Positions 10,031 to 18,791 of a stretch of DNA of 39,028 nt are shown piece after piece (position 1 is the first letter of the stretch; every line of letters starts with the position of its first letter). The stretch covers positions 1 through 39,028 of the forward strand of contig CAIYYT010000083.1 of NCBI GenBank assembly GCA_903930455.1, given 5' to 3'. Under the pieces are notes generated by a model that was not told the origin of the DNA, did no database searches, and saw only the letters and a list, made by a program, of their open reading frames with translations. This stretch comes from an uncultured bacterium (lineage in GTDB: Bacteria > Zixibacteria > MSB-5A5 > CAIYYT01). The position numbers and the translations under genes are program-made.

Positions 10031-10861
10031 ATGAAGATCATCTGTCGAATTGGATTTTTGGTCTTGGCCCTGGTCGTCAGTCTGTCTGCGATCGCTTCAG
10101 CCTATCAGCCCGTTGATGTCTCGATTCGTTTCAATGGTGGCGGCAGCCACAACAAAGTCTACGTCGGTCGAGACAACATCATGGAAATCCTGGTCAGGAA
10201 CGACGTAGCGGTCAGAGCCTTCATTATTGGGTTTCAGTGTACCAGTTCATCCGGATCATTTTCCTGGGTGACTCCTTACGGGACCAAGCCGGTCGGCACT
10301 CCGTGCGTCAAGGAGCATGGAGACGTAATTGGGGCATTCGACTATACCGATGGTATTGCTACCTACCTCCATTTGCCCGACACGATCCTCGTGGGTGGCG
10401 TGGCAAATACTCGACCTTACTACCTGCCGCCGCACGCCAACTCCACTGTTTTCGCCTCAATGAAGTTGCGCATTCCGGCGGGGCAAACAGCTTCACCGTC
10501 AGGATTCTGTGTCGACAACATCTTTGTTCCCCCGGCCGGAGCATGGAAGGTAGTGGACGGCGGCAACACCGGGTTCCCTCCCACCTTCAATGGACAAGAG
10601 AACACAAGTACAGGGATTCCCGACGCACCACCCATGTGTTTTGACATCGTTTCCCAGTCCTTCATCCGCGGAGATGCGGACGACAACATGAAGATCGATT
10701 TGGCCGACCTCACGCGCCTTCTCCAATACATGTTTTACGATGGACCGGCGCCAAAGTATCCCGAGTCTGCGGACGTCAACAGCGATGGGCGACTGAACAT
10801 CGCTGATGTGATCTTCCTGATAAGGTACCTCGCCTTGGGAGGCCCCGAACCGGCGTGGTAG
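10031..10861 (+). CDS. Secreted dockerin-type I domain protein
   Basis: RBS AGGAGG before ATG at 10031; signal peptide MKIICRIGFLVLALVVSLSAIASA; C-terminus GDADDNMKIDLADLTRLLQYMFYDGPAPKYPESADVNSDGRLNIADVIFLIRYLALGG (two dockerin repeats). Confidence 0.85.
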   Translation: MKIICRIGFLVLALVVSLSAIASAYQPVDVSIRFNGGGSHNKVYVGRDNIMEILVRNDVAVRAFIIGFQCTSSSGSFSWVTPYGTKPVGTPCVKEHGDVIGAFDYTDGIATYLHLPDTILVGGVANTRPYYLPPHANSTVFASMKLRIPAGQTASPSGFCVDNIFVPPAGAWKVVDGGNTGFPPTFNGQENTSTGIPDAPPMCFDIVSQSFIRGDADDNMKIDLADLTRLLQYMFYDGPAPKYPESADVNSDGRLNIADVIFLIRYLALGGPEPAW

Positions 10862-11089
10862 GAATCTGAAGGTGCGACCTAGATGGGTGCTGCGGAAGAC
10901 AACCACTCACTGTCGAAAGGAAGAACAAGACTACTGATTCGTTAGCGATCGAAGAAAGCGATTTTTTGGCAGAAGCGGTGTAGGACGAGCAAGCACCGGT
11001 TGCCATCAATCGAACTCAAAGCTGGCAGAAAAGGGTCGGCAACCTGCTCGTGGTCAGGTGACCTGCCGCCGACCCCGTTCTGTATGGGA

Positions 11090-11347
11090 TCACTCATCCT
11101 GGACCAGTAGTGATCTCCACTCAATTGCTTCAAGTAGTGTCTTTGCCCGACAACTAAAACTATGTGGTTCTGCCAGTCCATCGCTTTGATGACGGAATTG
11201 CTTTGCCTTTGCGAGAGCCTCAGTCGCAATCCTGTGCGCGGCAACGAGGTTGTGATTCAGATATTCTTTGTATGCCATTCGGTAGAGTCTGTCGTGCTGT
11301 TCCATTGCGTCTTCCAATTCGCCAACCATTTGTACCATCCGTGACAA
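11090..11347 (-). CDS. Small hypothetical protein, helical/TPR-like
   Basis: 85 aa, MSRMVQMVGELEDAMEQHDRLYRMAYKEYLNHNLVAAHRIATEALAKAKQ; plausible composition, no family recognised. Confidence 0.4.
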   Translation of the reverse strand: MSRMVQMVGELEDAMEQHDRLYRMAYKEYLNHNLVAAHRIATEALAKAKQFRHQSDGLAEPHSFSCRAKTLLEAIEWRSLLVQDE

Positions 11348-11415
11348 CTGTCGTCGGGACCGGCAAACGGTTCAGAGTATTTTGTGCGATCCGGATTGGA
11401 GAGTCGCGAATACTG

Positions 11416-13008
11416 TCAGCGATTGAGCCCGTAGATGACCATCAGCTTCTGCAGGGGACTGGCAACTGTGTAGTTGGCGCTCGAAAACGCAGCAACTTGC
11501 GAAAACAGCTGCGGAAAAGTGGGGTTGTTCACCAAAGACGGACGGAATTCCGGAAATATCATGCAATGGGTCGCTCCCACAGACCGCATATAGTCGGCCA
11601 ACGAATCGGGCTGCGTGTTGATGTTGCGCAATAGCTTTCGGTTGGCCAGGAGCTCGTGATTGTTCAGTCCAAGCATGTCGACGGTCTTCCGCTCTCCGAA
11701 GTACCTGATCGCCCCGGCATCTATCGTCAAGATGGAAGCATCTTTGGATACATTCCGCTTCACCCACCTTCCAATCTCAACCTGCACCTCGTTGATGTTC
11801 TGACAATTCCAGGCGAATTGGGACTTTCGGTACGCTAGCTGGGAAGGATAACCGACGAAGCAAACCAACAGGAGGAGTACAGCCGCTACCTTGAACACCG
11901 TCAGCATACTAGACCTGACTCTGAACAACGTAAAATACTGTTTTGGATTGGCGATGGCGGAAGCACCGATGGCTATGGGGATGAAGAGAAATGGTAGCGC
12001 TGGGACGGCATAGCGTAGCCAGTAGAAGTAAGGACCGCAACCGGAGGGCATCGAGCGGGTCAGGGCGATTCCAGACAGAAAGACCCAAGGAATCAACAAG
12101 ACAACAAGCGAAGACTTGGTAGTCCGATAAATCATCGCGACAACACCGACGAGGAACAGAACGACTCCGAAGCCGACAAACATCGCCGGCAATCCGAGTA
12201 CGATCTCGCCGATGATGGTTGCGAACCCGTTTAGGGCATCAGCGCTCGAATACTTGGCGTAGAACGTGTTCGGCAAAGGATGCCCGGTCACTGCCAGACA
12301 GTAACAAATCCACATTGCGGCCGCGATGATCGCAGGAAGAATCAGTGTCATGGATGTTCGCATTCGCAACCGCATTTTCGTCTGGCGAGTTGAGAACCAA
12401 TAGAGGGCTACCACCAATATCAACACTAGCACGCTTTCCGGCCGGGACAAAAGTGACAGACCAAGCAGTACTGCGCACAATCGCCAGCGCTCCAAAGTAA
12501 ATGCCAGAGCCGTCAAGGTCAACAACGTGCAAGTCAGAGCCACTTCCATTCCGGATACTTGAGCAAAGACGGATACCGGATTTGCCGCCGCCAACGCGCT
12601 GGCAAGCAGGGCGATTAGGAATGAGGATGAAAGCTTGCGACACAATTCGTAGACAGCCAGAGTTGATATCCATGCCAGCAGCGTGCCGAGAAACTTCACG
12701 GAAATGACGACAGGCAAGGAAAACACAGAGCGGGCTAGCTCCGCCAAGGCAAGAAAGACCATCCACAGAGGACTCGTAAATCCTGCTTCCAGAGCGCCAT
12801 CGTTGTAATAGGGCAGGCCTGTTTGGGCGACCGCGCGTCCGTAAACCAGATGAATCCAGGCGTCGTCGAGTGGAAAGCCGGTCGTTGCCGCATCGGTGCC
12901 GGGGGAACGATCAGCGAGAAACGCTAGAGTCAAGGCAACGTGAACGATTAGCAAGAGACAGTAGACGAGCAACCGCTCACGATGCAAGTGCGTTAATATC
13001 GAGATCAT
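11416..13008 (-). CDS. Multi-pass GT-C type (GT39/ArnT-like) glycosyltransferase family protein
   Basis: About 12 TM segments; DDAWIHLVYGRAVAQTGLPYYNDGALEAGFTSPLW motif; ORF extends to 13047, likely start MISILTHLHRE at 13008. Confidence 0.7.
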   Translation of the reverse strand: MISILTHLHRERLLVYCLLLIVHVALTLAFLADRSPGTDAATTGFPLDDAWIHLVYGRAVAQTGLPYYNDGALEAGFTSPLWMVFLALAELARSVFSLPVVISVKFLGTLLAWISTLAVYELCRKLSSSFLIALLASALAAANPVSVFAQVSGMEVALTCTLLTLTALAFTLERWRLCAVLLGLSLLSRPESVLVLILVVALYWFSTRQTKMRLRMRTSMTLILPAIIAAAMWICYCLAVTGHPLPNTFYAKYSSADALNGFATIIGEIVLGLPAMFVGFGVVLFLVGVVAMIYRTTKSSLVVLLIPWVFLSGIALTRSMPSGCGPYFYWLRYAVPALPFLFIPIAIGASAIANPKQYFTLFRVRSSMLTVFKVAAVLLLLVCFVGYPSQLAYRKSQFAWNCQNINEVQVEIGRWVKRNVSKDASILTIDAGAIRYFGERKTVDMLGLNNHELLANRKLLRNINTQPDSLADYMRSVGATHCMIFPEFRPSLVNNPTFPQLFSQVAAFSSANYTVASPLQKLMVIYGLNR

Positions 13009-13214
13009 CGCTGCTCGAGTGATAACATCGGCCAGTTGAAAAGTCAAGGAGAAGGCAGCGCAGCTTTTGGATTGGGTTTTGCGGGAGTGATCAAACCGCC
13101 GAAAACGTCTGATCTATCTATTGACATCCACTTCGGCGCGGTCTACTTTGCTCTGGAAGAGTACGACCTTATGAGGCGTGACGGGAACCGGTTCGTCTGG
13201 CAAGGAAAGGAAAA

Positions 13215-13967
13215 ATGGTCAAAGCAGTTCTTTGTGATATGGACGGCGTCATTGTGTGGGATAATAATCTGATAGAGGGCGCCAAGACATTCGTTGACAA
13301 TCTGCTGAAAAACAGCCATCCGTTCCTGTTTCTGACCAATTATTCGTCGATGACTCCCGCCGATCTTCAGCATCGCGTCTCGCTTGCCGGTCTTGTGGTG
13401 GCGCCGGAACACTTCTATACTTCGGCAATGGCCACAGCAGCATTTCTCAAAGACCAGGCGGCCGGGGACAAGGTCTTTGTCATCGGTGAAGGCGCACTCA
13501 CGCATGCTCTTTATCGGCAAGGTTTCACTGTCACCGAGCAGAATCCTGATTATGTCGTCCTTGGCGAAACCCGATCGTACAACTTCGAAATGATTGAGAA
13601 AGCCATCCGCCTGATTCGCCAGGGCGCCCGCTTTATTGCCACCAATCCTGATGTCTCCGGACCATCCGGGTTTCCATCCTGCGGTGCACTGGCCGCACCA
13701 ATCGAGCGCGTGACCGGTATCCACCCCTTCTATGTTGGCAAGCCGAATCCCTACATGATGCGCGCAGCATTGCGCCAGATCGGCGCTCATTCCGAGAATA
13801 CGGTGATGATTGGCGACAACATGGAAACCGACATTATTGCCGGCATTCAATCGGGCATGGAGACAATCCTGGTCTTGTCCGGCGTGACTACCGAGCAGGA
13901 AATCGCCCACTTCCCTTATCGTCCCACGCGCGTAGTCAAGAACGTCGGGGAGATAACTTCGCTGTAG
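13215..13967 (+). CDS. HAD-IIA family hydrolase (NagD/phosphoglycolate phosphatase-like)
   Basis: DMDGVIVWDNNLIEGA, FLTNYSS, GKPNPYMMRAA, MIGDNMETDIIAGIQSGMETILVLSG. Confidence 0.9.
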   Translation: MVKAVLCDMDGVIVWDNNLIEGAKTFVDNLLKNSHPFLFLTNYSSMTPADLQHRVSLAGLVVAPEHFYTSAMATAAFLKDQAAGDKVFVIGEGALTHALYRQGFTVTEQNPDYVVLGETRSYNFEMIEKAIRLIRQGARFIATNPDVSGPSGFPSCGALAAPIERVTGIHPFYVGKPNPYMMRAALRQIGAHSENTVMIGDNMETDIIAGIQSGMETILVLSGVTTEQEIAHFPYRPTRVVKNVGEITSL

Positions 13968-13995
13968 GTGTTGCAGAATCGTGGCAAGGCGAGCT

Positions 13996-14023
13996 GGTCG
14001 CGACTGAAGTCGCTCCTACAAAA
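13996..14023 (+). repeat. REP-like palindromic element (single)
   Basis: GGTCGCGACTGAAGTCGCTCCTACAAAA; reverse complement TGTAGGAGCGACTTCAGTCGCGACC resembles bacterial REP sequences. Confidence 0.6.
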
Positions 14024-14160
14024 TACTCTGCCAATGGGTTATGTAAACTGCAGGAAAGGCCTAAGCCGCGACAATCCAAGCAACAACGTTACGCCAACAA
14101 TCTCGGCTGTGAGAGTCCGGCGCAGTGGATTGTAGGTTATCGCCGCGGAACGTGAAGAAG

Positions 14161-14523
14161 CTACTTGATTAATCGGATTGTCAGGGGGTAGCGGAATGGT
14201 GTCCCTTCAGAGGTCTTGACAGAGGCCATGATAATCAGGATGAGGTCGCTAAGTGCGAGTATGATCAAGAGAGGAATTCCGATTAATACAAACACGAGAA
14301 AGGCGGCGATGATGACATAGATGGTCATACTGATCTGGAAATTGACCGCTTCCTTGCCGTTGACATCAACCAGCGGCATTTGATCTTTTCTGATAATCCA
14401 AAACATCAACGGCCCGATGATATTTCCGAAGGGGAAAACAAAACCAACAAGCGCGCTCAGGTGACAGAGCGTCGCCCAGAGTTTTTCGTCTTTGCTATAA
14501 ATTGTCGTGTCGCTTTCCACCAA
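14161..14523 (-). CDS. DUF4870/Tic20-like small membrane protein
   Basis: 120 aa; DEKLWATLCHLSALVGFVFPFGNIIGPLMFWIIRKDQMPLVDVNGKEAVNFQISMTIY. Confidence 0.85.
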   Translation of the reverse strand: MVESDTTIYSKDEKLWATLCHLSALVGFVFPFGNIIGPLMFWIIRKDQMPLVDVNGKEAVNFQISMTIYVIIAAFLVFVLIGIPLLIILALSDLILIIMASVKTSEGTPFRYPLTIRLIK

Positions 14524-14531
14524 AATCTCCC

Positions 14532-14855
14532 TTACGCCGTGGGTGCGACGACATACACATAAGCCAGTGGTTCACTACCGGTATTGATAACATTATGCTC
14601 GGTTTGGGGTGGATTGTACGCCACCATGCCGGAGCGGATCTTGGTTCTGCCGATTCCTGTCACTTCCAAATCCCCTTCGCCACTAAGCACGACTATCAAT
14701 TCTTCGTGACGTCCGGTTGTATGCTTGCCGCAGTCTTTTCCGGGCGGAAGCAGAACCCGACCTGAGTGCATAGCGACGCTTTTGCCTTCACCGAGGATTT
14801 GGATGTAGTCTTCTGCCGCCGGCAACGCGAGCACAAATGGCTGAGGATCGCTCAT
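14532..14855 (-). CDS. Cupin domain protein
   Basis: 107 aa; LLPPGKDCGKHTTGRHEELIVVLSGEGDLEVTG...PPQTEHNVINTGSEPLAYVYV. Confidence 0.85.
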   Translation of the reverse strand: MSDPQPFVLALPAAEDYIQILGEGKSVAMHSGRVLLPPGKDCGKHTTGRHEELIVVLSGEGDLEVTGIGRTKIRSGMVAYNPPQTEHNVINTGSEPLAYVYVVAPTA

Positions 14856-14892
14856 CTATCAGGCAGTTTCCATTCGTGAAATCGATTAGCTA

Positions 14893-16020
14893 CTAGTCTT
14901 CAATCATTTCCACGTTCGCGCGCGGGACGATCGCTCTCTCGCCAGATTCGAACTCGACTTCCAGCACGCGCGCTTTCGATTCCGATTCCAGCACCTGTAG
15001 CGGTGACGGCAACGCCGTGACCGCACCCAGCATACCGAAATACGGGGCACGAATCACGCGGATCGGCGAACCGATTTCCAGTCCCATGCCGTGCTTGACG
15101 GCATCGCCCTTGCCTGCCTTGATATCAGCGGCAATCGGGATAATCACTTCGGGACGAATCACACCGGCGCGAATCTGAGTGGCGCCGTTGATGCAGGCCA
15201 TCTGCCCAACTTTGGACTTGAGCAAATCGAATGTCTTCTTTGCCATCATGATCTCGCCAAAACCCTCCGTAAACACGAGCGTTACGCCGAGGTCTTCCGA
15301 GCCGGTGATCGCCACGCCGATATCATAACCGAGGAAATCGCGCAGGTCTTTATCAGAAAAACCTCCGGTGACAACGCCGCTAGCGCCGACTTTAATCGCT
15401 TTTCTAACCGCATCAGCCGTCACGATCGAACCGCCGAGCACAATCTTGCCCTTGCAGGACTCGTCAATCAGATTGTCGGTCAACGGCGTCCGGTTATCGG
15501 GCACAACGATCTTGATCTCGCCATGAGTTTCGCCGCCGATACCGAAAATACCCTGAACGAACGAACCCCAGCAGGAGACAGCCACACCCTCATTGGGAAA
15601 TATCTCGACAACTTCGCTCTCAAGATACGCCTTCACCTGTACCGGTACCGGCTGACCGCGTAGCAGCACCTGACCGGTAACGTGCGAGATCGTCTCGATG
15701 GTGCCTTCAATCTTCGCTCTGGCTTCCGACTTGAACAGCCCGAAGAAGGACTTGCTCATCGCGATCACTTCGTTCGCCTTGACCGGATCGCCCTCCTTCT
15801 TGAGCATGCAAGCTTCGATATCTTCTGGAGGAACACCCAGAATATTAGCGACGTTAGTGGTCTCGACCGGGCCGGGAAGGTGCGTGCGAGCGACGACGTC
15901 ATCCGGATGAACTTTGTCGCCGAGTTTGACAATGACGTCTCCCTTGAGCGGGAGGATTCTCTTCTTGGTAATCAGTTCCTTTTCAGAAACTTTCAAACCG
16001 GGGGTATAGGTATGTGCCAT
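14893..16020 (-). CDS. Conserved hypothetical protein with barrel-sandwich-hybrid-like N-terminus and KOW-like C-terminus; partner of the adjacent GlmL-like protein
   Basis: 375 aa; GDVIVKLGDKVHPDDVVARTHLPGPVETTNVANILGVPPEDIEACMLKKEGDPVKANEVIA...; C-terminus GSPIRVIRAPYFGMLGAVTALP...VLEVEFESGERAIVPRANVEMIED. Confidence 0.7.
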   Translation of the reverse strand: MAHTYTPGLKVSEKELITKKRILPLKGDVIVKLGDKVHPDDVVARTHLPGPVETTNVANILGVPPEDIEACMLKKEGDPVKANEVIAMSKSFFGLFKSEARAKIEGTIETISHVTGQVLLRGQPVPVQVKAYLESEVVEIFPNEGVAVSCWGSFVQGIFGIGGETHGEIKIVVPDNRTPLTDNLIDESCKGKIVLGGSIVTADAVRKAIKVGASGVVTGGFSDKDLRDFLGYDIGVAITGSEDLGVTLVFTEGFGEIMMAKKTFDLLKSKVGQMACINGATQIRAGVIRPEVIIPIAADIKAGKGDAVKHGMGLEIGSPIRVIRAPYFGMLGAVTALPSPLQVLESESKARVLEVEFESGERAIVPRANVEMIED

Positions 16021-16125
16021 ATTTTGCCTCTAAACCGAATCTTAAAGCTCTATTTCACTGACCTGCTCGTCTGTCCCTGCAGCCACGATCTTTGTAGCTG
16101 CAGAGGCATTCGTGTATGGTCTCCT

Positions 16126-17979
16126 CTATGCTCTCTCCAGCGCCTGCGGTGGATAGATATTCATCGCGTTCATCCACTCTTTGAGTTTGCGGACACGGAT
16201 GGCATCATCAGTTGGCAGGACAAAGGGTCTACCACGACCGTCGAGAATGATACCAACCACACCGCCAGAAACCTCGGTCTCTATGTTCGCGCCCGGTCCT
16301 GCGCCGATATCCAACCGGCCGCCCGGTTTCAAATTCGCCTTTGCCTTCAGAGGCAGCGCCGTCTTTTCATCGAAGCCAAGCGGGAAGCATTTTAATTCGC
16401 CAAACATCAGCTTACCGTCTTCGACGCGACCATCCGGGAATTCCAGATGATATTCCAGCATTTCTTTGCCTTCCTTGGAATCACCAGCCGGCGCCACACA
16501 GGTGCCGAGGTGAATAAGGCAGTCCTTATTAAATACCTCGGTCGCCGCTTGCGGATGCACGGTTGAGAGCACGCCGAGCTGCGGCATCATAAAGATCGAG
16601 TCGACCGATAGCCGCGTGATGCCTTCCGGCAGGAAGGCGTCGATCATCATCAGAGCTGACTGTTGGCGGCGCGGCGCGTGTGACAGCACACCTCCGGAGC
16701 CGATCAGCATATTGAGTGTCATCATATTGACCAGCGTGCCGCCCGATGCTTTCTGGTCGAAGGCGTCTGCGATGGTTCGCTGCTGTTGCACGCCTTTGAG
16801 CACCGTGGCGAAACTCTTGTGCTGTATAAACGCCAACCGCAAAGCTTCTTTGGCAATTGCCTGCTCGAAAATCAGCTCTTCCATCGACTGCGGAATCGTC
16901 GTCGGGCGAATCATCTTGTTCTTGACGCGGTTGCGCAGATCACGCTCTTCCATGTGAAAAGGGACCCAGCGCATGACGTTGGGGAGACCGGCTTCGGCAA
17001 ACACGTTTGACACCGAGTAACTCATGCCCAGGTTTGCGGACACGGTGCGGTTGAAGACGCCTTGAAACACGGAAAAGACGTCGGTCGTGGCGCCGCCGAT
17101 ATCGACACCGACCACTTCGATGCCTTCGATTTCAGAGATCGTCTTGATGATCAAGCCCACTGCGCCCGGTGTCGGCATGATAGGCGCATCGGTCCAACCC
17201 ATCAGCTTGCGATAACCCGGCGCCTGCGCCATCACGTGTTCAAGGAAGAGATCGTGGATCGCTTCGCGCGCCGGCAGCAGGTTTTCTCTTTCGAGCACGG
17301 GGCGCAGATTGTCGGTAATAATCAGATCGACTTTCTCTTTTAGCGAGTCGGAGACGGCTTTGCGGGCTTCTATGTTTCCGGCATAGATAACCGGCAGCTT
17401 GTAGCTTGATCCGAGTCGGGGTTTAGGATCGGCGGCGGCGATCAACTCGGCGAGTTCGACGACATGGGTCGTCGTGCCGCCATCAATACCGCCGGAGAGC
17501 AGAATCATGTCGGGACGCAAATGTCGAATTCTCTCGATCTGCTGGTAGGGTTTACGCTTGTCGTTGGAGGCAATCACGTCCATCACGATCGCTCCCGCAC
17601 CCAGCGCGGCGCGCTCGGCGGACTCGGCGGTCATGGAACGCACGACCCCGGCGACCATCATCTGCAGACCGCCACCGGCGGACGAAGTGGAGATGTAAAT
17701 GTCAGTCCCGATTTTCTGGCCGTCCTTGGAGCGCGGGGAGATTATTCTCTCGTTTTCGCCCAGAAGCTTCCTTCCAGAAAGCTCCTCGACCTCTCCAACC
17801 GCATTGAGCACACCCATAGTCACATCCTCGAACGGAGCTTCCACAGTCGTGGGAGCTTCACCGCGTACGATCAGTCGGTATTGCCCATCCCGTTTCTCTA
17901 TCAGAATCGCTTTGGTTGTGGTTGAACCGCAATCGGTTGCCAGAATTACTTCGATATCTTCCGGTTTTTTTTCAGCCAT
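16126..17979 (-). CDS. GlmL/MutL-family (glutamate mutase accessory-like) ASKHA ATPase
   Basis: 617 aa; ATDCGSTTTKAILIEKRDGQYRLIVRGEAPTTVEAPFEDVTMGVLNA, ISTSSAGGGLQMMVAG, LLSGGIDGGTTTHVVELAELI, VVGVDIGGATTDVFSVF. Confidence 0.85.
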   Translation of the reverse strand: MAEKKPEDIEVILATDCGSTTTKAILIEKRDGQYRLIVRGEAPTTVEAPFEDVTMGVLNAVGEVEELSGRKLLGENERIISPRSKDGQKIGTDIYISTSSAGGGLQMMVAGVVRSMTAESAERAALGAGAIVMDVIASNDKRKPYQQIERIRHLRPDMILLSGGIDGGTTTHVVELAELIAAADPKPRLGSSYKLPVIYAGNIEARKAVSDSLKEKVDLIITDNLRPVLERENLLPAREAIHDLFLEHVMAQAPGYRKLMGWTDAPIMPTPGAVGLIIKTISEIEGIEVVGVDIGGATTDVFSVFQGVFNRTVSANLGMSYSVSNVFAEAGLPNVMRWVPFHMEERDLRNRVKNKMIRPTTIPQSMEELIFEQAIAKEALRLAFIQHKSFATVLKGVQQQRTIADAFDQKASGGTLVNMMTLNMLIGSGGVLSHAPRRQQSALMMIDAFLPEGITRLSVDSIFMMPQLGVLSTVHPQAATEVFNKDCLIHLGTCVAPAGDSKEGKEMLEYHLEFPDGRVEDGKLMFGELKCFPLGFDEKTALPLKAKANLKPGGRLDIGAGPGANIETEVSGGVVGIILDGRGRPFVLPTDDAIRVRKLKEWMNAMNIYPPQALERA

Positions 17980-18291
17980 AGAACCCTATCCTCTATTCTC
18001 TACAGACAACAATTATCCTCTTTGAGCCGGCTTATAGGCCCGCTAAATATGAACCTTAATTATAGTGCCCGGATGGGAGAATGTCAACGGGAACCTCCGG
18101 TATGCTCTGGTCCCGACAAAAATAACCCCCAAAACAGGGCAGTGGTGGTCTGGTTTACTTGTGGCGGCGAAAATGTGGCTTTTGCTGCTATAGGTGCAGA
18201 TGCGCGAGTTGATCGTTGACAACTGCCTGATGAGAGAGGAAGCGAAAGCGAAGGTCTTTGAGTATACTGCGATGGAGAAAGGGATTCAATT

Positions 18292-18531
18292 ATGGACCGA
18301 CCGACTATTGCAGACAGGAAGTCGATCAAACTTGAACTGGAGCCGGAGACGTACTGGTGGTGCCGTTGCGGCAGGTCGAAAACACAGCCATTTTGCGACG
18401 GTTCGCACAAGGGGACATCATTCGCACCATTGGAGTTTACAGTAGAGGAACGGAAGCTACGCTCGTACTGTCAGTGCAAGCATACAGCGACGCCGCCGTT
18501 TTGCGACGGCACTCACAAGACGTTGCCGTAA
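18292..18531 (+). CDS. CDGSH iron-sulfur domain protein with two CDGSH motifs
   Basis: 79 aa; CRCGRSKTQPFCDGSHKG and CQCKHTATPPFCDGTHK. Confidence 0.92.
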   Translation: MDRPTIADRKSIKLELEPETYWWCRCGRSKTQPFCDGSHKGTSFAPLEFTVEERKLRSYCQCKHTATPPFCDGTHKTLP

Positions 18532-18559
18532 GAAACCGACCGTGCTTGACAGTCCGGAA

Positions 18560-18636
18560 TGTCGCGGCTAAAGCCACTCCTACAGCTATGGCAGACGTGT
18601 GGGCCAAGGCCATCTGTAAGAGCGGCTTCAAACGCA
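18560..18636. repeat. Inverted pair of REP-like elements (BIME/REPIN-like)
   Basis: GTCGCGGCTAAAGCCACTCCTACAG (18561-18585) and, inverted, CTGTAAGAGCGGCTTCAAACGC (18614-18635). Confidence 0.6.
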
Positions 18637-18721
18637 AATTCGACGCTCTGCTGGGCGGCGTCAGCAGGATTTTTCCAACAAGTTCCACGATTCCGGGGGC
18701 GGGCAACATCACACTCGAACG

Positions 18722-18761
18722 GGCAAAAAGAAAACCGGCAGCGTTGTTGACGCAGCCGGTT
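18722..18761 (-). terminator. Rho-independent terminator downstream of glycogen phosphorylase gene
   Basis: Minus strand AACCGGC-T-GCG-TCAACAA-CGC-T-GCCGGTT followed by TTCTTTTT. Confidence 0.75.
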
Positions 18762-18791
18762 GTTGCTTTTGGAGATGGTTATCTTGCGAGT

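Noticed and set aside
12239-12766. 175 aa minus-strand ORF
   Set aside because: Alternate frame within the glycosyltransferase gene, which has clear membrane-protein features.
15091-16395. 190 aa and 237 aa plus-strand ORFs
   Set aside because: Antisense to the 375 aa partner gene and GlmL-like gene; His/Arg/Asp-rich shadow translations.
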